NCBI GenBank assembly: GCA_015065085.1
Contig: SVQW01000005.1
Coordinates: forward strand, 1-64,000
Source: Oscillospiraceae bacterium
GTDB taxonomy: Bacteria > Bacillota > Clostridia > Oscillospirales > SIG627
Direction: 5' to 3'
DNA length: 64,000 nucleotides
A program made the position numbers and the translations under genes. Positions 1 to 8,487 of this stretch are shown here, piece after piece. A model generated the notes under the pieces. It was given only the letters and a program-made list of their open reading frames with translations. It did no database searches and had not been told where the DNA came from. Every line of letters begins with the position of its first letter. Positions within the stretch are counted from its first letter, which is position 1.

Positions 1-60
1 TTGTCTCTTTCGTTGTTCAATTTTCAAGGTCCGAATTCGTCTCCGCTTTCTTGCGGCGAC
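1..60 (-). other. rRNA-operon-type leader transcript region
   Basis: Read on the minus strand, this stretch starts just after a perfect promoter. It contains a CCGC/GCGG hairpin with an AAGAAA loop and then the sequence CCTTGAAAATTGAACAACG. That CTTTGAAAA-TTGAACA type of motif is typical of Firmicutes 16S leaders and 16S-23S spacers (antitermination and processing region). No 16S sequence itself is in the window, so the rRNA operon is inferred to begin beyond position 1. Its direction, away from the origin at about 41 kb, is the usual one for rrn operons. Confidence 0.6.
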
Positions 61-66
61 TTGATT

Positions 67-95
67 ATTATATCACACTTTTTTTCGTTTGTCAA
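67..95 (-). promoter_or_regulatory. Perfect consensus promoter, proximal (rrn P-type)
   Basis: On the minus strand a TTGACA -35 (90-95) and a TATAAT -10 (67-72) are separated by exactly 17 bases. Upstream of the -35, at about 96-125, are long A and T tracts like an UP element. Perfect -35, -10 and spacer with an A-tract is the pattern of rRNA promoters. It would drive the leader at 1-60. Confidence 0.8.
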
Positions 96-195
96 TACTT
101 TTTTGAAAAATTTTCAAAAAAATTTTTTGACTTTCCTTTAAGCGCAATATCTTTTTTTACCCTCTTCCGAGGGGCTCTCTCTCGAGTGCTTGATT

Positions 196-224
196 ATTAT
201 AGCACAAAAAAAGCCTTTTGTCAA
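196..224 (-). promoter_or_regulatory. Perfect consensus promoter, distal (rrn P-type)
   Basis: This is a second minus-strand promoter, 129 bases upstream of the first. It has TTGACA (219-224), a 17-base spacer and TATAAT (196-201), with A/T tracts upstream at about 230-260. The DNA around the two promoters is similar (both -10 regions lie in a TTGATTATTATA context), so the pair looks like a duplication. Tandem promoters are common for rrn operons. Confidence 0.8.
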
Positions 225-357
225 GGGGTTTTTGACATTTTTTTAAAAAATTTTCTGATTTTTCCGTCATTATCAACATATACTGTTGTTTCCGTTTGGT
301 GAACACAACATATTGGAAATTTGAACGGGTTTATTGCAAAAAATCTTGGCGATAGTA

Positions 358-386
358 TTGTCTTTTTCAATTAAATAGTGTATAAT
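358..386 (+). promoter_or_regulatory. Promoter of the pgeF-like gene
   Basis: TTGTCT (358-363), a 17-base spacer and TATAAT (381-386). It lies 36 bases before the TTG start at 422 and is divergent from the two rrn-type promoters. Confidence 0.6.
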
Positions 387-421
387 ATAAAAAGAAAAGT
401 ATGCTTTTTGGAGGTGGCGGT

Positions 422-1258
422 TTGGATTTTGGCAGTATTGCTTGCGACGGATTTTCCGTCATTTCAAAAAACGAAATCCCTCTTATAACCGATGACCGAT
501 TTACAAAAGCGGGAATAGAGCACGGCTTCACCACCCGTCACGGCGGGGTGAGCGAAGGTAATTTTTCCTCTCTCAACCTGGCTTACTCGGACGAGCGGAG
601 CGACAGTCTGCAAAATGTAGAAAAAAACCACTCGATGTTACTGGAAGCCTTTGACGTTTTACCGCAAAACGCCGTTCAAACCAGACAGCTTCATACCGAC
701 AATGTAGTCGCATGCGACAATCTGGGAGGAACGGGCTACTGCATGCCCGAATTTTCCTGTGGGGTGGACGGTGTGGTAACGTGCACACGCGGGCAGCTTT
801 TGCTGGCGCGCATGGCAGATTGTCTTCCCATTCTGATGTACGACAGCGGTACCGGAGCGGTGGCGGCGATACACTCCGGCTGGAAAGGAACCATACAGTC
901 CATAGGCGCAAAATCCGCAGATATGCTGTGCCATATACACAATGGAAGAAAATCCGACATTCTTGTTTCGTTCGGCCCCTCAATAGGTCAGTGCTGTTAT
1001 GAAGTGGGAGAAGAATTTCGCCGGAACTTCATAAATGCCTTCGGTAATGAGGTTTCTCATGCCTTCAGTCTGTGCGGTAAAAGCCTTTATGCCGACATGC
1101 GTGAAATCAACCGCATAATCCTTATCCGATGCGGAATACCCGACAAAAACATTTCCGTATATACCCCCTGCACCTGCTGTAACGAAAATCACTTTTTCTC
1201 CTACCGTCGCCAGAAGAGCCAGCGCGGAACACTGGCGGCAGTGATAAAATGCAAATAA
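422..1258 (+). CDS. pgeF: Purine nucleoside phosphorylase / polyphenol oxidase family protein (YfiH/PgeF)
   Basis: This is a 278-residue protein of the cytoplasmic multicopper-like YfiH family. Members bind zinc or copper and have purine nucleoside phosphorylase, adenosine deaminase or laccase activity; a role in peptidoglycan-precursor fidelity is proposed for the E. coli member. The conserved metal-ligand motifs are visible: TRQLHTDN, ARMADCLPI and AAIHSGWKGT, followed by GPSIGQCCYEVG and the C-terminal CTCCNENHFFSYRR. I chose the TTG at 422 because a GGAGG (410-414) lies 7 bases upstream. The upstream in-frame ATG at 401 overlaps that site and leaves no room for ribosome binding. The next gene follows within 20 bases, so co-transcription is likely. 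Confidence 0.85.
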   Translation: MDFGSIACDGFSVISKNEIPLITDDRFTKAGIEHGFTTRHGGVSEGNFSSLNLAYSDERSDSLQNVEKNHSMLLEAFDVLPQNAVQTRQLHTDNVVACDNLGGTGYCMPEFSCGVDGVVTCTRGQLLLARMADCLPILMYDSGTGAVAAIHSGWKGTIQSIGAKSADMLCHIHNGRKSDILVSFGPSIGQCCYEVGEEFRRNFINAFGNEVSHAFSLCGKSLYADMREINRIILIRCGIPDKNISVYTPCTCCNENHFFSYRRQKSQRGTLAAVIKCK

Positions 1259-1277
1259 ATGATTGCGGAGCTTGAAA

Positions 1278-2378
1278 ATGATAAAAATTCTCCATTTTTC
1301 CGACACACACTTTGACCGTCCCTTTGAGCTTGTGACACCTGAAGCTTTTTCGTCGCGCTACGCCGAGCTGAAAAACTCTTTTTCGTCGGTAATGAAATAC
1401 ATAAATGCCAACGAAATTGACATATGCCTCATTCCGGGCGATCTTTTTGACGCGGAAACGCTTTCCAGCGACACGCTTGCTTTCATCAAGCGCGAGTTTG
1501 AAAGCTGTCCGAAATGCAAATTCTTTATAACGCCGGGTGATGCAGATGCGTACACTCCCTCATCGCCTTACAACGGCAACTGGCCTGCCAACGTACATAT
1601 ATTTACGGAAGAAAAGCTGTGCCGTGTGCATCTGGACGAGCTGAACTGCGATATTTACGGTGCGGCGGTGACCAAAAACACAACCGCCGCCAATCCCATG
1701 GAGTCGGTGGAGCCTTTCACGGTAAACCGCACAAATCTTCTGGTTATCCACGGTGAAACAGACACCACCCGTGACGGAGTGTACAATCTGCCCGCACAGC
1801 TGTTGAGAGAAAGCGGATTTGATTATATCGCCCTGGGACATCATCACGACGCCACCAATCCCGCATATGTTGCCAACTATGCTTACAGCGGTACGCTGAT
1901 GGGTCATGGCTTCCACGAGTGCGGAAACAAGGGCGCGCTTCTGGTTACAGCCGAGGGCACGGGTATTACCGTGAAGGACGTGAAATTTTCTTCTCATTCT
2001 TATATAAAACTGGCAGTGGACATCAGCAGTGTGGAGCATTACGGCAACACCAACGAAGCCATTGCCCGTATAATAGACGCAAAAATTGCCGAGGTTCTGG
2101 GGCATCGTACCCGCATTGAAAGCATTTCGGTTATGGTAACACTGACAGGTCACACAGACGAGCACCTGCAGTTTTCGCTTAATTCCATACGAAAGCTGGT
2201 AGAAAACGCCACAGACCCCGTTATCAGAGATGAAACGGTAATTCTGCCCCGCTCTCCGCTTTTGGGCGGTGTAAAGGCGGGCATTGAGGAAGAAGCCCGT
2301 CAGCGCATGTGCCCGGAGCTGTCGGAGCGTGCGCTCAAGCTGGTAACAGGCTGCATGAAGTCACGCGAAAGGAAGTGA
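1278..2378 (+). CDS. YhaO/SbcD-like metallophosphoesterase (DNA repair nuclease family)
   Basis: This 366-residue protein of the calcineurin-like phosphoesterase fold is paired with an SMC-like ATPase, as in the B. subtilis yhaO-yhaN arrangement. Metal-binding motifs seen are FSDTHFD at the N terminus, PGDLFD, VIHGE and ALGHHHD. Motif III, normally GNHD, reads GDAD in TPGDADAY, so a metal-ligand Asn and the catalytic His are replaced. The rest of the context (PGxxDxY...NWPANVHIF) aligns with the family. The start is the ATG at 1278, preceded by CGGAG; a TTG at 1263 is less likely. It is 4 bases from the next gene. The nuclease role is inferred from the family and the partner; activity is doubtful given motif III. 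Confidence 0.75.
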   Translation: MIKILHFSDTHFDRPFELVTPEAFSSRYAELKNSFSSVMKYINANEIDICLIPGDLFDAETLSSDTLAFIKREFESCPKCKFFITPGDADAYTPSSPYNGNWPANVHIFTEEKLCRVHLDELNCDIYGAAVTKNTTAANPMESVEPFTVNRTNLLVIHGETDTTRDGVYNLPAQLLRESGFDYIALGHHHDATNPAYVANYAYSGTLMGHGFHECGNKGALLVTAEGTGITVKDVKFSSHSYIKLAVDISSVEHYGNTNEAIARIIDAKIAEVLGHRTRIESISVMVTLTGHTDEHLQFSLNSIRKLVENATDPVIRDETVILPRSPLLGGVKAGIEEEARQRMCPELSERALKLVTGCMKSRERK

Positions 2379-2382
2379 AAGA

Positions 2383-4581
2383 GTGGAAAAAAACCTGACT
2401 GTGCTTAAAATACATATCATCCGCTTTGGCGGAATAACCGAACAGGTATACAGCTTCGAGGATGGCGTGAACATAATTTACGGTGAAAACCGAAGCGGAA
2501 AAACCACTCTGTGCGAATTCATCCGCTTCATGTATTATGCCTTTGAAAACCGCGATCCTGAGGATTACTATCCTTACGGCACCGACAATCACTCGGTGTG
2601 CGGAAGCATGACCGTAAAATACGGTACAAAAATACTGGAAATATTCCGCGAAAAGAACGAGCACGGTGAAACATTGGCAATCACCGATGTGGAAAAGAAT
2701 CTCCCCGTCACCTTAGAAAGCTCACCCGGAGAGTATTTTCTGGGTATTTCGAGTGCGTTGTACGATAAGTCGCTGTACTGTCCCCAGGATATGGCGGGGC
2801 TTACCTCGTCGGGAGAGCTTGCCAATTACGAAAATGAGCTTATAAAAGCATATTCGGGTCAGGAGGATTTTTCGGGCATTGTGCAAAATCTTCAGGACGC
2901 GAAAAAAAGTCTTGAAAACCCCGAAAAGTCAGGCAAGGCGGACATACTGCGTGCCGAGCGCGCCGCGCTGGAGGGCGACCTGGTGTCAGCCATAATGAAA
3001 CAAAACGACATAATGAATGTGGGCGCAGTCATTGCGGAAACGGAAAACAAGCTTCTTGAGGTAGAAAAAAAGCGTGTGCTTGCAAAAGCCGAGCTGGAGG
3101 AGCTTCACGGCGAGGCGCTCGAAGCGGAAACCCGCCGTATCACCGCCGCACAGCAGGAGACCGAGCGTTGCCGAAAAACCTGGGAACGTCTGAGTGCCCT
3201 CGCCAAAACAGATGAGGAAATGGCTGTTCTGGAAAGAGAATACGAGGCTCTCTGCGCCATGGGTGACAATCTCACACAGCTGGAAGAGCGGCTTGCAAAC
3301 ACAAAATCCAACCTGGATATGCACACCGTCATGGTCACCACCGAGCAGCACGACCGCGAAACGCTGGAAGATGTATCCGAAAAAGTGCAGAATCGCACAA
3401 AGCTTGCCCATCGTCTTTTCATAGCTTCGCTTCCGCTGTTTGTATTGGCGGCACTGACCTTTGTGGTGCTGTTTCTTGCGGTAAAGACTCTGACGCTAAA
3501 TCAGGTGGTATGGATAAGCGCAGGTGTTGCGGTGCTGTCCCTGGGTTCACTTACGGCGGCAGTAATCGTACTTTTGTCGCGCAATCTTTTATACAACAAG
3601 CTGGGAATGTCGGGAGCGGAGGAATTTGAGGACGCATATGAGCTTATGCTGTCGCTGTGCAAAACCACCGATTTGTACCGTGACACCTACCGCGACGAAG
3701 CCCGTGCATACAAGGAAAAGGCTGAGGAATATTCGCGTTGTTTATCCGCGTTGGCAGTAAAGCTGAATCTGAGCCCGGACACCGCATCTGCCGAGGATGC
3801 GGAGGAACGTCTGGAGGAGCTTCGCATTGCCTGCCGAAAGGCGGCAACGGCGCTGGAGGAATATCAGGCAGTGCTGGAGGAGCATCGCCGTTACACCTCG
3901 GAGGAGGTCAAAAAAGCGGTGGAAGCGAAAACCCTGCGCCGCCAACAGCTTGAAAAGGAATTGGCGGAGTACAATGAAGAAAGCACCGCGCTTTTCGAGC
4001 ACAAGCGGTCTTTCGAGGAGGTTTTCTCCACAGCGGTTATACACACCGAACGTCCCGTTTATATCAAAACACGGCTTAATGAGATACAAAAACAGCTTGA
4101 GGAGTACGAAAAGGACCTGGAGGCACTTGATATCGCCCGCGAGGTGCTGGAGGACGCCTTCGGCGTTATGAAATTCCGCATTAAAAGCCATCTCGCCGAT
4201 GGGGTAAACAGTGCGCTGAAATTTACACTGAGCGAAAGCGAAAGCTTTCTGGTGGACGACAGCTATTCCCTCCAATACAAAAACGGCACACGCCTTATGC
4301 CGGTGTTCACCGACACTCTCGCACGCATCTCACGTGCCGGAAAGGGTATAAGCCGAAGCCTTTGCGAAATGTCGGCACTGGCGATGAGAATTTCGCTCAT
4401 CAAGATGCTGGAGGCGGACATCACCGCCGCCGTACTGGACGAGCCGTTCGCTTTCATCGACACCTTCGGTGAGGATAAAATGCTGAAAAAGCTCAGCAAT
4501 TCGGGCTTTTGCCAAGTACTTCTTTTCACCTCGCACTCCATCGAGGGCGCACAGGAAAAATACAACTGCATAAATCTTTAA
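2383..4581 (+). CDS. YhaN-like ATPase with coiled coils (SMC/Rad50-like, membrane segments)
   Basis: This is a 732-residue ATPase of the AAA_27/YhaN group, the likely partner of the adjacent metallophosphoesterase. The N-terminal P-loop is YGENRSGKTT (about residues 36-45) and the C-terminal Walker B is AVLDEPFAFID. Between them are long acidic and basic heptad-rich stretches (coiled coil), interrupted near residues 345-400 by two hydrophobic segments. These would anchor it in the membrane, a feature also known in YhaN. It is shorter than B. subtilis YhaN (over 900 residues). The GTG start at 2383 follows AAAGGAAG by about 8 bases. The predicted job is DNA-end processing or repair with its neighbour. 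Confidence 0.75.
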   Translation: MEKNLTVLKIHIIRFGGITEQVYSFEDGVNIIYGENRSGKTTLCEFIRFMYYAFENRDPEDYYPYGTDNHSVCGSMTVKYGTKILEIFREKNEHGETLAITDVEKNLPVTLESSPGEYFLGISSALYDKSLYCPQDMAGLTSSGELANYENELIKAYSGQEDFSGIVQNLQDAKKSLENPEKSGKADILRAERAALEGDLVSAIMKQNDIMNVGAVIAETENKLLEVEKKRVLAKAELEELHGEALEAETRRITAAQQETERCRKTWERLSALAKTDEEMAVLEREYEALCAMGDNLTQLEERLANTKSNLDMHTVMVTTEQHDRETLEDVSEKVQNRTKLAHRLFIASLPLFVLAALTFVVLFLAVKTLTLNQVVWISAGVAVLSLGSLTAAVIVLLSRNLLYNKLGMSGAEEFEDAYELMLSLCKTTDLYRDTYRDEARAYKEKAEEYSRCLSALAVKLNLSPDTASAEDAEERLEELRIACRKAATALEEYQAVLEEHRRYTSEEVKKAVEAKTLRRQQLEKELAEYNEESTALFEHKRSFEEVFSTAVIHTERPVYIKTRLNEIQKQLEEYEKDLEALDIAREVLEDAFGVMKFRIKSHLADGVNSALKFTLSESESFLVDDSYSLQYKNGTRLMPVFTDTLARISRAGKGISRSLCEMSALAMRISLIKMLEADITAAVLDEPFAFIDTFGEDKMLKKLSNSGFCQVLLFTSHSIEGAQEKYNCINL

Positions 4582-4591
4582 CGGTAAAAAA

Positions 4592-6667
4592 ATGAACACA
4601 ATAACTGCATCCTCTCCCATCCGGTATATTAAGGGCATAGGTGAGAAGCGGGCACAGCTTTTGAAGCGCATGGGCGTGGAAACTGCCGGTCAGCTTGTCA
4701 CCCTTTATCCGCGCGCCTACGAAGACCGCGGAGTGATTACCCCAGTAGACAAAATGAACCAGGCGGGTGCGGTGTACAATTTATTATTAACAGTAGGCGA
4801 AATTCCGCGGGGAGCCCGCATAAGCGGAGGACGTCAGATGGTATCCTTCCGCGCATACGATGAAACGGGTGTCGTGAAAATAGTGTTCTTCAATCAGCTC
4901 CACTTAAAGGATGCCTTTGAGGTGGGCGACACCTACCGATTCCGCGGAAAGGTAAGCGTTTCGGGCAACACGTTTACCATGACCTCGCCCTCCTTTGAAA
5001 AGGCAGACGACCCCTCGTCACTGCCCGATATAGTACCCGTATATCCCCTGACCGCAGGCCTTAACGGCAAGGCGCTTGCGGGCGCCATACAAAATGCGCT
5101 TAAAAGCCTTACCTTCAAGGAATTTCTTCCACCGTCGGTAATTCGGGAAAACTCGCTTTGTTCTCTCGATTTTGCCATGCGAAACATACATCAGCCTCAA
5201 AACGCTCAGGCGCTTAAGCAGGCACAAAAACGGCTGAGCTTTGATGAATTCTTTCTGTTCAGCCTGTCGCTCATAAACATGAGGCGCAAAAACCGCGTAA
5301 TGAACGCGCGGAAAATGCCCGACGTGAGCCTTTCCTCTCTGCTTTCAAGGCTTCCTTATGAGCTTACCGATGCGCAGAAAGAAGCTGTTAATGACATAAA
5401 AAGCGACCTTGTGGGTGCAAAATATCCCGATTGCGACACCATTCCGTACATGCGCCGTCTTTTGCAGGGCGATGTGGGAAGCGGTAAGACGATAGTTGCC
5501 GCCTGTGCCGTATTTATGGCGGTACGCAGCGGAAAGCGCGCCGCCATGATGGTGCCCACCGAAATTCTTGCCCATCAGCATTTTAACGACATGCAACCCC
5601 TTTTTGAGTCGCTCGGAATACCTGTGGCTTTGCTTACGGGTTCAACCACCCCCGCACAGCGAAAAAAGCTGACGGCACTTCTGAAGGAAGACTCCAAGGA
5701 CAGCCCCAGGTTTATCATCGGCACACACGCACTGCTGGAGAATTATGTTCAGATACCCGATTTAGGGCTTATCATAACCGACGAACAGCACCGATTCGGT
5801 GTAAATCAGCGCGAAAAGCTTGCGGACAAAAACAGCGACGGCGTGCACACTCTCATCATGTCCGCCACACCCATACCCCGCACTCTTGCAATATTTCTGT
5901 TCGGAGACCTGGATATTTCGGTTATAAATCAGCTTCCCCCGAACCGTCAGAAGGTCGACACCTTTCTTGTGGACGAAAGCTATCGCACACGCATAAACGC
6001 CTTTATCAGAAAGCAGGTGGACAGCGGACATCAGGTATACATCATCTGCCCGCTGATTGAGGACGAAAACGGCGAAAGCGAGCTGAAAAGCGCCGCAGAC
6101 TATCACAAAAACCTCAGCCAAAGGATTTTCCCCGACCTGAAGGTCGCTCTTCTTCACGGCAAAATGAAGCCCGCCCAAAAGGACGAGGTCATGAGCGCCT
6201 TTGCAAAGGGTGAATACCACATTCTGGTTTCAACCACCGTTATCGAGGTAGGTGTCAACGTGCCCAACGCCACACTTATGATAGTGGAAAACGCCGAGCG
6301 CTTCGGGCTCAGCCAGCTTCACCAGCTTCGCGGACGTGTGGGACGCGGAAGCCACAAGTCCTACTGTGTGCTTTTCTCGCAAAGCGGAGCAGAACGGCTT
6401 AAATTCATGACCAAAACCAACGACGGCTTTGAAATAGCCCGTTTTGATTTGGAAAACCGCGGACCGGGTGACTTTTTCGGTCAGCGCCAGAGCGGAGAAT
6501 TGCATTTCAGATTTGCCGACGGCTCGGATATCGACATGCTAACGGGCATAAAAAACCAGGCCGACCGCCTTTTATCCGCCGATCCCGATCTTTCGGACCC
6601 CGAAAATACAGCCTTGAGGTTAAAGCTTATGAGTACACATTCCTCAGCCGAACGGGTGTCCACCTGA
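4592..6667 (+). CDS. recG: ATP-dependent DNA helicase RecG
   Basis: RecG remodels stalled replication forks and Holliday junctions. The 691-residue length is normal. An N-terminal wedge/OB domain with the typical SPIRYIKGIGEKRA opening is followed by helicase motifs in order: Walker A GDVGSGKT, motif II DEQHRFG, motif III SATPIPRTL, motif IV LLHGKM, and motif VI RFGLSQLHQLRGRVGRG. It lies 10 bases after the yhaN-like gene, forming a DNA-repair run. No clear Shine-Dalgarno precedes the ATG at 4592, so translation may depend on coupling to the upstream gene. Confidence 0.95.
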   Translation: MNTITASSPIRYIKGIGEKRAQLLKRMGVETAGQLVTLYPRAYEDRGVITPVDKMNQAGAVYNLLLTVGEIPRGARISGGRQMVSFRAYDETGVVKIVFFNQLHLKDAFEVGDTYRFRGKVSVSGNTFTMTSPSFEKADDPSSLPDIVPVYPLTAGLNGKALAGAIQNALKSLTFKEFLPPSVIRENSLCSLDFAMRNIHQPQNAQALKQAQKRLSFDEFFLFSLSLINMRRKNRVMNARKMPDVSLSSLLSRLPYELTDAQKEAVNDIKSDLVGAKYPDCDTIPYMRRLLQGDVGSGKTIVAACAVFMAVRSGKRAAMMVPTEILAHQHFNDMQPLFESLGIPVALLTGSTTPAQRKKLTALLKEDSKDSPRFIIGTHALLENYVQIPDLGLIITDEQHRFGVNQREKLADKNSDGVHTLIMSATPIPRTLAIFLFGDLDISVINQLPPNRQKVDTFLVDESYRTRINAFIRKQVDSGHQVYIICPLIEDENGESELKSAADYHKNLSQRIFPDLKVALLHGKMKPAQKDEVMSAFAKGEYHILVSTTVIEVGVNVPNATLMIVENAERFGLSQLHQLRGRVGRGSHKSYCVLFSQSGAERLKFMTKTNDGFEIARFDLENRGPGDFFGQRQSGELHFRFADGSDIDMLTGIKNQADRLLSADPDLSDPENTALRLKLMSTHSSAERVST

Positions 6668-6707
6668 ACATTTATTATTACGTCACAAAATCCTAACAAA
6701 TATATAT

Positions 6708-6713
6708 TATAAT
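6708..6713 (+). promoter_or_regulatory. -10 element placed 6 bases before the dus start codon
   Basis: TATAAT at 6708-6713 ends only 6 bases before the ATG at 6720. No Shine-Dalgarno is visible between recG and the start codon. A transcript from this -10 would begin at or next to the ATG. No good -35 is seen at the right distance. Confidence 0.35.
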
Positions 6714-6719
6714 CATACT

Positions 6720-7664
6720 ATGAACATTATAAAAAGCTTTAAAACACCGCCTCTTATTCTTGCTCCCATGGCGGGCGTGGCGGACAATGCCTTTCGCATA
6801 CTGTGCAAAAAGCACGGTGCAGACATGGTTTTCAGCGAAATGGTTTCCGCCAAGGCGGTATACTACGGGGATAAAAAAACTTACGCTCTGGCTTCCTTCC
6901 GTGAAACCGAGCGACCCTATATTCTGCAGATTTTCGGCAGTGAGCCTCACATACTGGCGCATGCCGCAAGGGTGCTGTATGATTTTTGCCGTCCCGACGG
7001 CATTGATATCAATATGGGCTGTCCCGTGCACAAAATCTTTGCCAACAATGAGGGCAGTGCACTTATGAAAAGCCCCGAAGCAGTTTATGAAATTGTTTCA
7101 CGTGTAAAGGATGCCGTGCCTGTGCCGGTCAGCGTAAAAATCCGAAGCGGTATTGATAAAGAACACATAAACGCCCTTGAAGTCGCTCTTTCGGCGCAGA
7201 AGGGCGGTGCGGATTTTGTATCCATCCACGCACGTACCCGTGCCCAGATGTATGCCGGCAAGGCGGATTACAAGCTCATAAAGGAGCTCAATTCTGCTCT
7301 CGACATCCCGCTTATAGGCAACGGCGATGTTACCGACACCCAAAGCCTTGACGCCATGCTGGAAACAGGTGTCAGCGGAGTTATGATAGGACGGGGAGCA
7401 CTGGGCAATCCCTTTATCTTCGCCCGTCTCAAAAGTCACATGCTGGGCGAAGCTTACACCGAGCCCGACAGAGAAACCATTAAAAACACACTTTTTGAGC
7501 ACCTGAATTTAAGTCTTGAATTCAAGCCCGAAAAGATAGCTGTACGCGAAGCCAGAAAGCATATAGCTTACTATCTCAAAGGTTTTCCCGGAAGCGCCGC
7601 ACTGCGTGATGCGGTCAACCGTGCCGACACGGTGCAGCAGCTATTCTCATTGCTCAACTCATAG
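6720..7664 (+). CDS. dus: tRNA-dihydrouridine synthase (DusB-type)
   Basis: This FMN enzyme reduces uridines in the tRNA D-loop to dihydrouridine. Its 314 residues form a TIM barrel plus a C-terminal helical domain. Motifs seen are APMAGVADNAFR near the N terminus (FMN binding), INMGCPV with the catalytic Cys, the basic loop KIRSGID, and IHARTRAQMY(A)GKADY. GNGDV and GVMIGRGALGNPF mark phosphate binding at the end of the barrel. It follows recG by 52 bases and may have its own start site (see the -10 element). Confidence 0.93.
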   Translation: MNIIKSFKTPPLILAPMAGVADNAFRILCKKHGADMVFSEMVSAKAVYYGDKKTYALASFRETERPYILQIFGSEPHILAHAARVLYDFCRPDGIDINMGCPVHKIFANNEGSALMKSPEAVYEIVSRVKDAVPVPVSVKIRSGIDKEHINALEVALSAQKGGADFVSIHARTRAQMYAGKADYKLIKELNSALDIPLIGNGDVTDTQSLDAMLETGVSGVMIGRGALGNPFIFARLKSHMLGEAYTEPDRETIKNTLFEHLNLSLEFKPEKIAVREARKHIAYYLKGFPGSAALRDAVNRADTVQQLFSLLNS

Positions 7665-7787
7665 CCGGACCAATTCCGACGAGGAAAGCTTCAAGAGACA
7701 TTTTTTGTTTCTTTCAAGGCATTTTTTGCAGTCATAGTACATATTACAATAAAAATTAACGCCGAAAGGGGCGAAAATCGTCCTTTA

Positions 7788-7810
7788 AGCCGACATAGTT
7801 CGGCTCTTTT
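7788..7810 (+). terminator. Short hairpin with T-run between dus and the sigma gene
   Basis: AGCCGA (7788-7793) and TCGGCT (7800-7805) form a 6-bp stem followed by CTTTT. It is weak but well placed after dus. It could equally lie in the leader of the sigma factor mRNA, since its gene starts 28 bases downstream. Confidence 0.35.
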
Positions 7811-7837
7811 CGGCTATATAAAGAAAGGAGGGCAACC

Positions 7838-8419
7838 GTGAACACCGCTCTCACAGACGAAAAACAGCTTATTAAAGACGCCATGAACGGCGACGGCGAT
7901 GCTTTCGGTCAGCTGGTGACCAAGTACGAAAAGAAAATATATTCCTTTGCGCTGGGTATGCTCTCCAATCCCGATGACGCTTTTGACGTATCCCAGGAAA
8001 CCTTTCTCAAGGCGTACCGCTCGCTGAAATTCTTCAAGGGCGAAAGCAGTTTTTATACCTGGCTGTACACCATCTGCCGTAACTGTTGCTACGATTTTAT
8101 CAAACAGCAAAGCCGTCAGCGGAAAAAGAATGTTTCCCTTTATGAATACGAAAGCGACCCCGACGGCACGGTCATCGAGATACCCGACAATGCAAACGAC
8201 CCCGAAAAGCTTTTTGAGCAAAAACAGGTTCGCACAATTATTTACGATGCAATTATGTCACTGCCCGACAACCACCGTGAAATAATTCTTTTACGCGACA
8301 TCCAGGGACTTTCTTACGAAGAAATCGCTGTGGCAATGTACATAAACGAGGGCACCGTAAAGAGCCGTCTCAGCCGTGCGCGCTCCAAATTACAGCTTAT
8401 ACTCAAAGAAAAGCTCTGA
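7838..8419 (+). CDS. ECF-type RNA polymerase sigma factor
   Basis: This 193-residue sigma-70 family protein of the extracytoplasmic-function type redirects RNA polymerase to a stress or envelope regulon. Region 2 spans about residues 22-85 (AFGQLVTKYEKKIYSFA, DAFDVSQETFLKAY). Region 4 spans about 130-185, with the helix-turn-helix LSYEEIAVAMYINEGTVKSR. The GTG start at 7838 follows AAAGGAGGGC. The next gene encodes a zinc-binding membrane anti-sigma factor, so activity is presumably held by sequestration at the membrane and the pair is likely autoregulated. The regulon and signal cannot be read from the sequence. Confidence 0.92.
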   Translation: MNTALTDEKQLIKDAMNGDGDAFGQLVTKYEKKIYSFALGMLSNPDDAFDVSQETFLKAYRSLKFFKGESSFYTWLYTICRNCCYDFIKQQSRQRKKNVSLYEYESDPDGTVIEIPDNANDPEKLFEQKQVRTIIYDAIMSLPDNHREIILLRDIQGLSYEEIAVAMYINEGTVKSRLSRARSKLQLILKEKL

Positions 8420-8437
8420 AAAAAGGAACTTTTTTCA
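8417..8437 (+). repeat. AT-rich hairpin between sigma and anti-sigma genes
   Basis: TGAAAAAAG (8417-8425) pairs with CTTTTTTCA (8429-8437) around a 3-base loop and overlaps the sigma stop codon. It may attenuate read-through into the anti-sigma gene or act as a weak terminator in either direction. Confidence 0.4.
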
Positions 8438-8487
8438 GCATTTACCGTCCAATAGATGCAAAATGATTATTACGAAAGGAAAGAGCC

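Noticed and set aside
51-302. 83-residue plus-strand frame at the left edge
   Set aside because: It covers the two minus-strand promoters and consists of Phe/Leu/Ser translated from T-rich DNA.
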